Assembly (NCBI GenBank): GCA_963995505.1
Contig: OZ023194.1
Span: forward strand, 13,326,428-13,390,427
Length of the DNA stretch: 64,000 bases
Reading direction: 5' to 3'
Source of the DNA: Hypericum androsaemum
Taxonomy: Eukaryota > Streptophyta > Magnoliopsida > Malpighiales > Hypericaceae
Program-made: the position numbers and the translations under genes
Part shown: positions 22,254-34,069 of the stretch, piece by piece
Layout: the number at the start of each line of letters is the position of its first letter
Position numbering within the stretch: the stretch's first letter is position 1
Notes under the pieces: generated by a model
Told to the model about the DNA's origin: nothing
The model's input: only the letters and a program-made list of their open reading frames with translations
The model's database searches: none

Positions 22254-23439
22254 TCAAATCCGCTTATGTTTCGGCTCCTGCTCGATTTGGCGGACTGGCT
22301 GCAAATACTCCTTAACGCTTTCCATCTCCAACTTCCCTAGCTCGACGACATCCTTGTCATCGTTCGGTCTTACGTGTGTCTGCATAGCAAAAGAAGAAGG
22401 GAAAAAAATTATATTCCGGATGCAAGCACAATTGAACAATTAATAGCGAATCAATCAGCACCTCGACATTTTCTTGGTTAGCTATAAATCTGAGTGAAAC
22501 CAGGCTCGGAATGTGAGCAACGGCTTGGATTTCCTTGAATGACAGCAATTGATTTGAAACATTGTTCCCTTCCCCGAGCCACCTGCATGCCCAAAAAGGA
22601 GCCTCAATTTTCTCCCTGAAGATCTTAGTCCAAGACCCCTGGACACCGTACTCTTTCATAATCCAAGTGCCTTTGAGTCCAGAAAAAGCAAGGCATCCTT
22701 CCACTTCCTGGAACCCGCAAGAACAAAAATCCGGATCGTCAGGAGTTGCGAGCACATGAAACTGCTCGGACTCGAAATCGAAAGCACGGATAACGAATCT
22801 CGATTTCCCAGAGTCGAGCCAGTGCACAGCCCCGTTCACATAGGTGTCCACATATTTAGTATAGAAAGCAAAATGAGAATTGAACGGAGCTGGTCCAATA
22901 CTCCGCCAGGACGCACTAGCACCACCAATCACGTAAACCCTAGCTTCGTAGCGGCGTAGCTGGGGTGGTTTGCCACGACACACAACAGCCAACACCTTGA
23001 ACCGCTTCTCGCTGGCAACAAATCCAATGGCAGCACCGCAAACTTCCTCCTCTTCCTTGTAGTTACTAATAACTCGGGGCAGAGTCATGGACTCGCCCAA
23101 GATCGGGTTGCACACCGTAACTTCTATCCCCGCGGGGGAGATGACGCAAACGAAGCCGTTGCACGAATTCGCAAAGTATCCTCGGGGAACACAAACGCGG
23201 TGGCTAACCGCTTTGCCTCCTCGAAGATCGAATAGCGCGAGGCAGCCGCTGGGGAAGCAATAGAGGAGGCTGGTGGAGGAGGGGAGGAAGGCGAGTTCGG
23301 GATCCGAGACCATAGCCAACAGACGCTTGCAAACAAGCCTACAGTTAAACATGGCTTCCAGAGACAACCGCGACAGGATCTCCTGGATCAGCTCGTCCGG
23401 GAGGGACAACAACAGGAGACTCGTCATCTTCATCTTCAT
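22254..23439 (-). CDS. F-box protein with F-box-associated domain, copy B
   Basis: Two exons, 22462-23439 and 22254-22379, give 367 residues. The N-terminal F-box (about residues 7-50: LLSLPDELIQEILSRLSLEA, then CRLVCKRLL) would bind SKP1 in an SCF ubiquitin ligase. The rest is an F-box-associated/kelch-like substrate-binding region (LALFDLRGG; VCNPILGESMTLPR; GFVASEKRFKVLAV; YVNGAVHWLDS; RAFDFESEQFHVLATP; YGVQGSWTKIF). If the intron were retained, the ORF would instead end at 22357. The spliced form is preferred because exon 2 (THVRPNDDKDVVELGKLEME) is conserved with copy A. The start MKMKMTSL differs from copy A, whose upstream MASRSPSP start is lost here. Substrate unknown. Confidence 0.8.
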
Positions 23440-24033
23440 AGGGCTAGGGCTTTGGCTTACTATTTATATTTAAAATAAAATAAAAAACCAAAGCTATTAG
23501 CTTGGGAATTTTCATCAAACAGCTTATATGCTCAACTAAACCAACCTCCCACCACACACTTTTCAGGTTAACTAAGCCCCGAGAATAAGGTTACCTGAAC
23601 CACCCAGCAACTGCGACGAACCACCGCGGGAGGCGAGCTGTTGTAGGAGTGGAGGAAGATCGGAGGTCGGGGAAGAAATCGCCCCCCGTGTTTTGTTTCT
23701 ATGTTAGAGTTTTTACTATTTTACCCCTCAGTTGGGTTTAGGGTTTTACTCTTAAACCCGGTACGCTAACATGTTTAATTATCCGACGGACCGCGTTTAT
23801 TTTTAAATCTTGATTTAGATTAGAATTCCGTTCCTGTTTCGTCGGAAGGGAATTGTAATCCTGCGGGATCGGACCTGACTTTATTTTTTTGAAATTAAGA
23901 TTTTTATTATTATTATTTCTGGATTAGAGATTTCGAAATACAAGTTCTAATCCAATAATTAATCTACTTCTTGTGGCCGTGTCGGAGAGACACTCTCAAT
24001 TTTTAATCCAGAGACTCATATTAGAGCCTAGTT

Positions 24034-24338
24034 TTTTTTTTAAGAAAGAGGACGCGAAACTTATATTAAAATAAACGATTTATAATACGAAAAAAGAAAA
24101 CGTCCAAGGCAAAAGCTGCCGAGACAAGCTATGGCTAATAACCGCAAGATCGTGTCATAGACACAACCTCGTGGGCATTTGAATGCATACAAGATGCACG
24201 CAAATGAATGCCAAGATCGGACGGATCCAACCAAGACAAGGCTATCCACTTGCACCAACAAACAAGGTTTCGTGAACCGAACAGATCTCAAAACGAGTAT
24301 AGATCGATCCAAGTAAAAGCAGATAAAAATAAACCGAT
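24034..24338 (-). mobile_element. Short LINE/SINE-type retroposon with 15-bp target duplication
   Basis: The element begins with a poly(T) run (a minus-strand poly(A) tail). It is flanked by a perfect 15-bp direct repeat, tattagagcctagtt (24019-24033 and 24339-24353). The 3' sequence on the minus strand ('aatataagtttcgcgtcc') resembles 5'-truncated plant L1 tails. No ORF. Confidence 0.75.
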
Positions 24339-25730
24339 TATTAGAGCCTAGTTAGTTGCTTACATTTTGTATCATCTTGAACGCATCTTGTTTACAATAA
24401 GAATTATTTAATCTCAACCAATTTGTCTATTCTGTAACGCTATTAGGGTGAATTAAGTTTACCAGTGGTATAAACAGATATGGTATTCGAATATTTAGTT
24501 AATCGACTAATTTAAATTCGAGTCAAAATTATAGCCGAAACGTCCTTCAAGTCGAAAGAGCAGGAACTCGTGGACGATCATATGGAAGAAGCAACCTTCT
24601 AACAGTACAACATTGTCTTCATTAGTGCTAGCGAAATCACCGTCCATCAGTGATTCTAGCCAAAGGTTATTTGGCCAAATGACACGTAAAAAAATTAAGC
24701 ATGATTATATGAACATGTTCTCGATACACTAGGATTATATATATAAAAAATCAGCCGCAGAAGTGATGGGTCAGAATCCGTAAAGACCATTTTTTTTCCC
24801 GACGAAAGTGTTTCAACAAATTTCTCCCAGAATTTATTTCAAATTTTGATCCGTGCAGGGTCATAATGAACATTCTCAACACGTTGTAGTGGTCGATTCG
24901 GTAAATGTCTGTGTATCAGGTTGTATCAACAAAAAATATGTTAGTTATCTCAGATGCATAAAAGTGAGATTGCAGTTATGTAAAATGACAATATAATGAC
25001 AACATAAGATCAGTATATGAACATGAACAACCAGTGCTGCTGCATTCACAGACTACACAAAAGTGATGTGGGATAATTCTAACTCTGATCAAACATGTAA
25101 CATATACAGCTTGTTTGGAACCAAATCCATTAAGAAAAAGATTCCACTTCCAATCCCAATATAAATGGAAATAGAATCCATTTCCTATTTTCATGTTTGG
25201 AACCAAAACTTACACTTAAGAATTGATTCATTCCTTTTACTTGAATGCCCTTCCAACTCCTTAACATAGAAAATGAGACATCCAAATAGTGACATTTGAA
25301 AATGTAGAAAAGAACTACGAACAACACTCGGAACAACGCTGATAAAGTTTATTAAGCCCGTCTACTACTGCTTGCATAAAAAAGTTACATCCAAGGTAAC
25401 ACTCCGTGATACAACCATAACTACAACATCTATCTTTACTTTCAGCTATACAAGCCATTTTTAATTTTTTACTAGCTGAAAGACAAAGCAAATTAGCTAA
25501 CATGAATAACTAGAAATTATACTGAGACTAGAGCCGAAAACCAATAACATATTCAACTATAGTGACATGAACAACTAGAAACTAAAACCATCAAGCTCAA
25601 GAAGAATTGAAACAACGTTACAGTTGAAAAATTCAATGGCTTCGCACAAATTGAGATGGATTTGTAGTGCCATCTACCATGCAATGTCTTCAATGTTGCT
25701 GCATAAAGGCAAAACTTTTTCAGAATTAAA

Positions 25731-26320
25731 TGTTGTTTGCGGAAGACGAGATTGCCCCGTATATTTCAGTGCGATACGGGCTACGGCAATCGTCCCCAAG
25801 ATACAACGACTGTTCGGGCATTTTCAACAATGCTATGGAGAATGCACTTGCTTCTGGATCCTTCCAGGCGCGCCCAGGCTGCGCTAGCGCCCTTTCGCGA
25901 GGGATTTCGCACCCCTCAACGACTGTTCGGGCATTTTCAACAATGCTATGGAGAATGCACTTGCTTCTGGATCCTTCCAGGCGCGCCCAGGCTGCGCTAG
26001 CGCCCTTTCGCGAGGGATTTCGCACCCCTTCGGCCTTCTGGAAGTCTCCTAAGTACCAAGTGCACCACAAAGCGTCCATTGCGACATGCGTCCAATGCGC
26101 TCGTGCTCGAACGGTGCGAAGCACCGTCCTCGCAACTAGCGGTGGGTCAGCCTTTTGGGTAGTCAATTAAGTTGAGAGGTAAGGAGAGAAATTCCTTATA
26201 AACAAGGAAATCCTCCTTGCTCTAATCAATGTGGTACACATTCCTTAACTTGACTTAAGACCTTCCACTTGGGCCTTTCCAATTTGGGCCAAATGTATTA
26301 AATATGCATTCAACCCAACA
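25731..26320. mobile_element. Candidate solo LTR
   Basis: TGTTG...CAACA ends enclose 590 bp. The last 160 bp have the look of a plant LTR 3' end ('acttgggcctttccaatttg' then 'caacccaaca'). The left part is strikingly GC-rich against its surroundings. The flanks ttaaa and ataac do not match, so a target duplication is not seen. Confidence 0.35.
25804..26029. repeat. Perfect 113-bp tandem duplication
   Basis: The block starting 'caacgactgttcgggcattt' (25804) is repeated immediately at 25917 with no difference that I can find. It explains the long overlapping ORFs on both strands here. Confidence 0.9.
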
Positions 26321-26373
26321 ATAACTTCCCTCACAAATCGAGATGGACATTGTTGCAGCAGCTTAAAGTTTCT

Positions 26374-26494
26374 TGGACTTTAACACAGCACAAAGTTGAC
26401 CTTGTTTAAGTGACAAATGCTAAGATTAGCCTATTAACAGGTTGCATTATCAGATCAGGTTGACTTTAACACAGCACAAAGTTGACCTTGTTTA
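26374..26494. repeat. Direct repeat, about 33 bp, spaced about 86 bp
   Basis: 'gactttaacacagcacaaag' followed by 'ttgaccttgttta' occurs at about 26376 and again at about 26462. Confidence 0.75.
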
Positions 26495-26911
26495 TTTGGG
26501 CAGGTTACATTATTTCTTGGAGCTCTATGTTAGGAGTAGAATGTAGCATCTGCAGCAGCATGAATGTCACATCAGGTGCATTGTCAGATCTCTTTCTGAC
26601 GTAGGAAAACGTAGTAAGCAAATTGGCTAGACATACCTGCATCATTTCCAATTATAACAGGCGAGGATCTAAAGCAGGATATAGTACAGGCAGCAAATAA
26701 ACTAAAAAACGTGCTTTTAACAAGCAGGATCTTAAGCAGTATATTGTAAACGATCCACAACCAAGCTCAGCTAAAATAGAGAGCGGACTGATCTCGTGGT
26801 CGATTTGACGGGTATTCAGGTGGTGAAAGTAATATGTCAAGACATTAAGACTGCCATAAAACAAACAACACAGAAGACATTGTTCAGCAGAAATAAACCA
26901 GTCGTGAAACC

Positions 26912-27372
26912 CATGGTTTTAAAAGATGCAGTTCGACCGGTGGTCCGACCAGTTGGACCACGAAATGGGCACTAGACCGGGTCATTTTTAGGCTTTTGAC
27001 CGGGGTCTGTACTAACCAGACCAAATCTGGTCAGACCGGCCGATTTTGAGGTCTATCCTGACCGGTCGAACCCGGTTAGTACAAAAATAGGTAAAATTGA
27101 CTTTTTTTGGTAGTTTTCGAGGAAAAAATTGATTTGACAAATTTATAAAGTAATAAATAAATAAATAAAGTAGATTTATAGAGTGGAGAGATAAAAAATT
27201 AAGTCTACTTTTTTGTATGAAAAATAAATATATTTTAACCTACATATATATTATTTAAAATATTTAAAAATAAAAAATTTTGGTACGACTGGTGGTTCGA
27301 CCGATCTGACCGGCCGACCCGGAGGACGGGAGAAATCCCGGGTCGGCCTCCGGGTTGTTTTTTAAAACCATG
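26912..27372. mobile_element. MITE-like element, relative of 6169-6645, nested in the 3.1-kb transposon
   Basis: Inverted ends CATGGTTTTAAAA and TTTTAAAACCATG. The 8-bp flanks gtgaaacc (left) and gtaaaacc (right) differ at one base. The interior shares the 'gaccggtggtccgacc' type of sequence with the 6169 copy. Confidence 0.75.
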
Positions 27373-29419
27373 GTAAAACCCACAAACTCAGCCAAGCTAA
27401 TCAAGACTGCTGGTGACTGGCTATCCAATCTTGACCTCAAGAAGCATCTGAAGACAAATTACACCTCCTTAATACCCAAGAAGCTCACCCCCATCTCCAC
27501 ATCCAAGTCAACGAACTCCACAGGAAAACTCTCAGATCTACTCAAACTAGGCCACCCAAATGAAACAAACAAGACAACCTCAACCAAACATCCATCCTCC
27601 AAATCGAACCCATCTCAGACAAGAAAGAAAACAACCAGAAATCAAAAATAGGGAAACCAAACATCTCACTCTCAAGAGCACATAATATCAGTCCAGTGAT
27701 CAAATATATTTTTATCTAAATCGCACCACAAATACCCCATAAACACCATGAAAATTCCATGACCTAAAAACTCAAAAACGCTAATAACCCCCAAAGGTCA
27801 GATACCCTCAAATACGAAAACACACCATGCAAATAGAAGTTTAATAGCACTTTAAATTTAAAAAAGAAAAATCCCGGAAACCACAAAGGAGAAAGGAAGT
27901 AGTTACTTGGAGATTATCAGAGTCGCCGAGAGTGGAGACGGTCGTCGTCGTCCAACATGAAAAATTTTGCAGGGCCCGAGAACTCAGGAGAGGGAGAATG
28001 TGACGTGGGAGAGAAAAAGAAAAAGAAAGTTGGGTAATATTAAAATGTGACTAGGGGTATAATTGGTATTTAGGTACAATTCCCTTTTTGGTCTTTAGAA
28101 TTCCGACCAATTTTTAAAAGAATCACTTTCCTGAATAAAATTGGTTCCAAACATACTCAAGTTTTTAAAACTCAGGATTATGATTCCAATTTCTTTCATT
28201 TTTGCGTTTCCAAACAAGCTGATATAGATGGAAAATTATGAAGTTAAAGTCAAATTTGCCAAGGTCATGACATAACTCAAAAGTACATACAGTTACAATG
28301 TGCTCGAAATACATCAGTATAAAATGAGAGAAATTCACAATATTTCAAGGTACCAAAACAACAATCAATCCTTCCACCCATCTTTTGGCTCCTACTCGAT
28401 TTGGCAAAGTGGCTGCAAAAACTCCTTGACGCTTTCCATCTGAAACTCCCCTAGCTCGACGAGTCATCATTCTATGGCGGGAAGGAAGACGGTGATCTAT
28501 GTGCAATTTTGTCTTCTCTTTGGGAACTGGTCCATATAAAAATCCAAAATATTAAAGAATCCATAATTAAAATCGAAAATTCTCTCCAAATCTAACTTTA
28601 TGATTTAATTTTGGAGTTTGTTAATTTTGGAGATTCTTTTAAGGTTTATGTAGGCACCGACTTGAGAGAAAAAAGATTGTGGGTTGATGATGGGGAATGT
28701 CATGCAAATACTAGCCGAAAAATTAGTCATGGTTAAAAAATTTACATCAAAATTGCGAATTTGAGAAATATTTATCATTAAAATAGATAAAAAAATAAAA
28801 CTACTTGGCTCTTTATCCAAAAAAATCAAATCACACTGTACTACAATGAACTTTTTCCTTAAAAAAACTATTACTAATTTTTTTTGGGTAAGATGGGTGG
28901 GTAAAAAACTATTACAACTGAAGCTAACATATATAGGTCGACGATAACAGGTTGATCGAGCCACTCGTGTGGGATTTAAATTATATAAGGAATAATCAAA
29001 ACAAAAACTAGATTGCACTGAACTCTCAACTCGCAATTGGACTTTGTGTACAATAATGAGATTGATCGGCCCTTAACTTATTCGAATTTAACTTCGTCTC
29101 ACACGAATATTCCTAGCTTATTGTATAAGAATATTATTTAAAAAAAAATTCAATAGTATATGGTGGGGGGAAAATAAATGTTATTGGGGAATACAGGGAG
29201 AACAGCTCATCTACTACTTGAAGCTTCTTAATATGGTCAAACCCAAAGAATTATTTCAATGGCAATTTGGCCTATTATCAACCATGAGATTTAATTTGAC
29301 TTTGGAATTATTATGACCACTGCCATTGCTAATGATCCACGTACATGGGAATTTCCTCCAAAGTGTTTGTTTATTCTCATACCATTAATGTTGCTATCCA
29401 GTCTATATAAATACACACA

Positions 29420-29540
29420 AACAAATACTTATATCAAACCTCACAAGGAGAGTATCATGCTAAGTAGGTTATAAATATTTTGGTAAATAAAATTATACTT
29501 TCAAAAAAAAATTGTACACCAACAAATACTTATATCAAAC
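29420..29540. repeat. 20-bp direct repeat 101 bp apart
   Basis: aacaaatacttatatcaaac is exact at 29420-29439 and 29521-29540. A poly(A) run lies just before the second copy, so a short retroposed insert with its target duplication is possible. Confidence 0.6.
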
Positions 29541-30799
29541 GAGAAGAGAATTGATTAGAAAAAATTAACAGCTCTCGAATTCGAACTATTGAGAATATGA
29601 CACCTTTAAATATTTATTTAGAAAATTTTATTATTATTTCAATTTTATATTTTGCTTAAATTTAGATTAATTTATTTAGTAAGTGTGATGAGTGTATCGT
29701 TGAAGATTTTGAAATCTGGGATATCCGATTATCTATTTAATCCAGCTAAGTGTGCCTCTTGGCCTTTATTTAAATGCCATGCCCATGTCCTACTCCTATC
29801 TACCGGATACAGTTTCTTTTTCTTCAAAAAAGTGAGACAATCTTTTGTGCGGACTACAACTTATGAGTCGAATACACTACAGTTCAAATTTTATATAGAA
29901 ACACTCTTAAAATAAATTTTGTTTAAATATGTTCGATGCTACTCACCAGCTTCCATTGTCAAGTTTCTTCTCCAACCCATTTGTAGTACATAATTTTTTT
30001 TGAAGTTAATTGCAAATTTGTTGCAGTTTTATTCAAATTTTAGTGCATTTTGAATTGCTCTCGTTCAAGAGATACTTTTTTGGGGGGATGGTTTAAGAGG
30101 CACTTTACCTACTTTACAACTGCACCAATTTAAATAAAAATATAATTATTTTCTTTATTTCTTCACAATCAATAGATATTTTTATTGTGAATCTTTTATC
30201 GATCCTATTTAGAAGACGATTATTCAAAAATCTTAGTAAATTCAAGTTATTACTATCTGTACCACTTTACGTGAACCAATAAACATTTAAAATGTCTCGA
30301 AAAATATTTGACCTAATCACAAGAGACCATATTGGTGTAAAAATTTGCAGATGTTCAAATATATAAAAAAATACTAGAAGTCTAGAAGTGTCAATGTCCT
30401 TAACATTCCTGCACGTCGGAACAAATGAAGCAAAGCCAATAAGCCAAGTGGGCCTCACTCTGAGTGTTTTTAAATTATTAAGTCCTTAGGTTAATTAACT
30501 TTATTTTGATTTGATTATCTTGTTTTTAATGCACCGTTATGTTACTTGTATGGATGTGTACTTAGATAAATAAAAGTTAAAGAGTTTTTATTGTTTTAAG
30601 ATATTGGGTTAATTATCTTGATTCCAGTTTATTTATTTGCCGAAATCCTGGTCAAAGTAGAGTCTGCCAAGTGGCATAAACTATTGGCCCTTCCATGGGG
30701 AACAGCTTGTAAACTGTCAATTTTTGCACGTATTTCAATTTTTTTTTGGAGAGAAGTATTTCAATTTGTTAGGAATTGCTTACGTTTTAATTTATAGGT

Positions 30800-31215
30800 T
30801 TTTTTATATAAGTAAGATTTTTATTAATCACGGAGGCCTTGCATGCTCATCAACAGAGGTGAGAGTTTGACCTAATTAGCCCACAATCTCCATTTTTTGC
30901 AGTGTGCGGTTAGAATGCCCAAGATTTCCATAGGTCCTCGCCTTCCTCGTGCTACTCCTAGTGCCCTTCGGCATTCGTGAATGGATGTTCAGGTCGGGTA
31001 CTGCCAAGGTCTTTGGTGGTCAAGACCTATCACTGTACCTGAAGTCTTTAAAAGCTTGGGGGGACTAGCGACTGGTTATTGCAGCGCTAGGTTGAACGAA
31101 TTTTGTGGGGTTTTTACTCTTGATGGTGCCTTACCACCATTGTAACTGGATGTTGGTGTATACCCCATTCATTATTATTATTAATAAAGTCTACTTCTCA
31201 AGAAAAAAACGAAAA
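30800..31215 (+). mobile_element. Possible 5'-truncated LINE 3' end
   Basis: A GC-richer block with 'gcgctaggttgaacgaattt', 'ggatgttggtgtatacccc' and then 'attattattattaataaag' leads into an A-rich tail. This fits the 3' end of a plant LINE in plus orientation. No target duplication was found and the 5' border is vague. Confidence 0.35.
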
Positions 31216-32874
31216 AAACAAAAAATTTAAAAATAAAAACGTTACAGAAGGAGATGAGAAAAGAGAACAATAAAAACAAAAAATTTAAAAATTCTAAGGC
31301 CTAAACGGACAACTAAAGTAGCTAACCCGCTGCCATAATTAGTAACCAAATTTGACCAAATTAGTCATTCCGAATATCTTCAAAGGACTATAGGTCTAAT
31401 TACAAGATTTTGAATTGAAGCTTTGTTCCAGTAAATTTATTAATGAGAATTTTACATAATAACTCAATTTTAGTCTCTTTTCCGTGTTGTTGTTTTTTCT
31501 TACCGGAATTTTACAATCGCATGATTTTTAGTGAGATTTTCAGCTACAATTTTTATATTATTGTGCCAAGGATTGTTTGCAATCGCATTACTTATTATCA
31601 ATAAAGAAAAAATACCTATAAAAAATCCTCAAATTTATCCAATTCAATAGATATTTAGAACTAAAGAAAATTATTATTTTAGAATTCATCTTACCGAGTC
31701 TTTCTTTGCGGTTAATTGAGATCTAATCCGGATCCCGCTGACGAGTGCAAGAAAAAAATTTGTTCAATTAGGTTGCCAGCTGGGGAGAAGATCCTTGCTT
31801 TCGAAAAAATATTCATTTTTAATTTCATAGATCATAACATAACGGTTAGATCAATTAGAAAAAAATATATTTGAGCTTAATAAAAAATAACTGAGTTGGA
31901 TCTGAAAAACATTTCAAAGTCTTGCCCAATTTCTATCTTCAAGATAGATGAAACAGACCCCACCGGAAAAATAGGAAAAAAAAATACAGACAGCCTTCAA
32001 TTCTTTTACATCACAAACACATTTTCTTTGCTTGTCCCAATTCCACGGCGAATCAGCTCTCGACAACAAATCTTATATTGTCTCCATTTCGGGAAAAAAA
32101 TTAAGAGATTAAATACGAACTAAATTCCAAAACCTTACAATATGATAATTGGACAAGAGCAGCGAGATCAGTAATTACATTGTCCAAATTGTACATGCAC
32201 AAGGCCATGATGAACTGTCTCTAGTCAATTTTAGGAAAGATTATATAGAATTATTAGTACTTACATCAATTCACAAGAGAGTTATTCTAACTTAACAAAA
32301 ATATTGTCACCATTCGAAGATTCCATCTAATTCGAACCTAAAGTAGTGAGATCGATAGATCGGTATTTCAAAAAAAAAATATTGCACCCTCTTAATACCA
32401 ACAAGGTTAATTGAAACAAGCCCAAAAAAAACAATCAAGGTGAAGTTTTCTTACATCGCACGTTTCTCTCTCACCCTCAAACCAGTATTTAGGGAGCTTA
32501 TTCTTCATCACATTGGCCTTTTTCTCATAAACACATTCACTTCCTTTCACGTTCTGTTCCCCTTGAAACCTTTACATATAAATCTTTAATCTCTTTCCTC
32601 ATTTTAGCCTCAATCCCTAACTTCCCATATCTTTTAGACACAAACTTTATTGCTTTTAGTTTCGGTTAGCTCTTTAACATCATCATCGGTTCAGTTCCCA
32701 TTAGAAATCAACATTACTTGTGGCCTTTTTGTGTCCCTTTTATTTGCTTATTAGGTTCGTTGCATATAGACCAAACCAAAAGCTATTTGTTCGGCCACCT
32801 CCCATTAAGATACATAGAAAGAGAGGTTTATAAAGGCCTTGCTTGTTGCCTCTTGTTCATTTGGCTTCCGAGCA

Positions 32875-34069
32875 ATGGAAAACCTTTGTGGTGGTGGTGA
32901 TAAGGTAGATGATCAGATGGATTTGCCACCCGGGTTTCGGTTCCATCCGACCGACGAGGAGCTGATCTCGCACTACTTGCACAAGAAGGTTCTCGACACA
33001 AGCTTCTCCACCACGGCTGTTGGAGATGTTGATCTAAACAAGTCTGAGCCTTGGGAGCTACCTTGTGAGTACTTGAAATCTTTTTAGAGCAAATTCCTTG
33101 TGTGGTCGTTGACTTTTTTGTTTGATCTAATTTTGGTTGCTGATTTAGGGAAGGCTAAAATGGGTGAAAAGGAGTGGTACTTCTTCTGTGTGAGGGACAG
33201 GAAGTACCCAACTGGACTAAGAACTAACAGAGCAACTGAGGCTGGTTATTGGAAAGCCACGGGGAAAGATAAGGAGATCTATAAGGGGAAGTCCCTTGTT
33301 GGAATGAAGAAGACTCTTGTTTTCTACAAGGGAAGAGCACCAAAAGGGGAGAAAACCAATTGGGTCATGCATGAGTATAGGCTAGAAGGCAAATTCTCTG
33401 TCCATTACCTTCCCAAAACTGCCAAGGTAAATCAATTTCTTGTTATCCTGAGGACTCCTCTGTTTCCTCCCCTGTTCATTCTGTTAATTTTATGATTTGT
33501 TTTGGTTTTGTTCTTTTATACAGAACGAGTGGGTGATTTGTAGGGTGTTCCAAAAGACTTCAGGTGGGAAGAAAATCCACATCTCTGGCCTAATAAAACT
33601 GGGCTCATTTAGTAATGATTTGACTCTTCCTATCCTACCACCACTGATGGATTCTTCACCTTATTATGGAAAGATTAACTCCCAACCTGCCTACGTACCC
33701 TGCTTCTCCAATCCAGTTGATACTCAAAAGTCCCGTTTCAACGACCAAAATTTGCCAATACCATCAAACTCTTTCTCGAAATTTTCCATCCCAGGTCCTT
33801 TCTTCTCTGCTCAACGCTGCCCGGTGTCATCAAACAATCAATTCTCAGAGCAATCCATCCTCGGGACTCTAATGGAGAATCAAGGGAGCAGCTTGAACCA
33901 AAGCTTCAAAACAGAGAGGGATGTGGCCTCTGCCTCACAAGATACAGTGCTAAGTACTGATATCAACACTGCTATCTCTTCATTTGATGACCAACAAGGG
34001 GCTGCACCTACTGCTACAACCATGGTTGGACAAATGGACCTTGATTGCCTTTGGAACTTCTCGGGCTGA
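32875..34069 (+). CDS. NAC100: NAC-domain transcription factor, NAC100/ORE1 (CUC2-like) subgroup
   Basis: Exons 32875-33064, 33149-33426 and 33524-34069 give 337 residues, with the standard NAC three-exon layout. All five NAC subdomains are present: [20 protein letters not shown] (about 17-35), [33 protein letters not shown]...[37 protein letters not shown]...[20 protein letters not shown]. The Trp codon after ELP is split by intron 1. The C-terminal region has the subgroup motif YVPCFSN, whose codons form a miR164 site, and ends LDCLWNF. Expected role: nuclear DNA-binding regulator of senescence or organ development, repressed by miR164. The NAC100 assignment rests on recalled similarity of the MENLCGG start and the [10 protein letters not shown] and GGKKI stretches; a close paralogue is possible. 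Confidence 0.92.
33690..33710 (+). promoter_or_regulatory. miR164 target site in NAC exon 3
   Basis: cctacgtaccctgcttctcca is complementary to miR164 over its 5' 13 bases, with mismatches at one central-3' position and the last three. The codons read through the conserved YVPCFS peptide, as in other miR164-regulated NACs. Confidence 0.8.

Larger units (their letters stand above)
21038..23910. repeat. Segmental duplication, unit B (compact copy)
   Basis: Matches unit A (5709-20170) from DUF962 intron 3 and exon 4 (21038-21410), through the region 'gcgtaccactggtttcggg' (21505) to the F-box gene and its 5' flank ('ctcttaaacccggtacgcta'). It lacks the 10 kb transposon-rich block and both small elements present in unit A. 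Confidence 0.8.
25107..28221. mobile_element. 3.1-kb DNA transposon, copy 2 of the CAGCTTGTTTGGAA family
   Basis: Inverted ends are CAGCTTGTTTGGAA (25107) and TTCCAAACAAGCTG (28221), 14 bp perfect. Flanking atata on both sides (25102-25106 and 28222-28226) fits a short target duplication, but the AT-rich site makes its length uncertain. Extra 'tgtttggaacc' repeats lie just inside each end. The interior holds a candidate solo LTR, a MITE and short duplications but no transposase that I can recognise. Related copy at 185-1196. Confidence 0.75.
24836..28480 (-). pseudogene. Third F-box copy (C): 3' flank and exon 2 relic, split by a transposon
   Basis: 24836-25106 matches the 3' flank of copies A and B ('tccgtgcagggtcataatga', 'agatgcataaaagtgagat', 'ctctgatcaaacatgtaaca'). 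The homology resumes at 28222 and reaches exon 2 at about 28378-28470. There the minus strand reads ELGEFQMESVKEFLQPLCQIE, a stop in place of Gln/Arg, then EPKDG. Exon 1 is gone. The 25107-28221 element sits exactly where B has the uninterrupted 'catgtaacatatatatgg'. Confidence 0.8.
28481..32700. other. Intergenic, AT-rich; no gene
   Basis: No ORF with recognisable motifs. Contains a 20-bp direct repeat at 29420/29521 and a possible LINE tail at about 30800-31215. Sequence from about 32450 to 32874 is probably the promoter and leader of the NAC gene. Confidence 0.5.

Noticed and set aside
25726..26170. Equal-length 146-codon ORFs on opposite strands
   Set aside because: They are produced by a GC-rich block with a 113-bp duplication inside a transposon. 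Neither frame has a protein signature.
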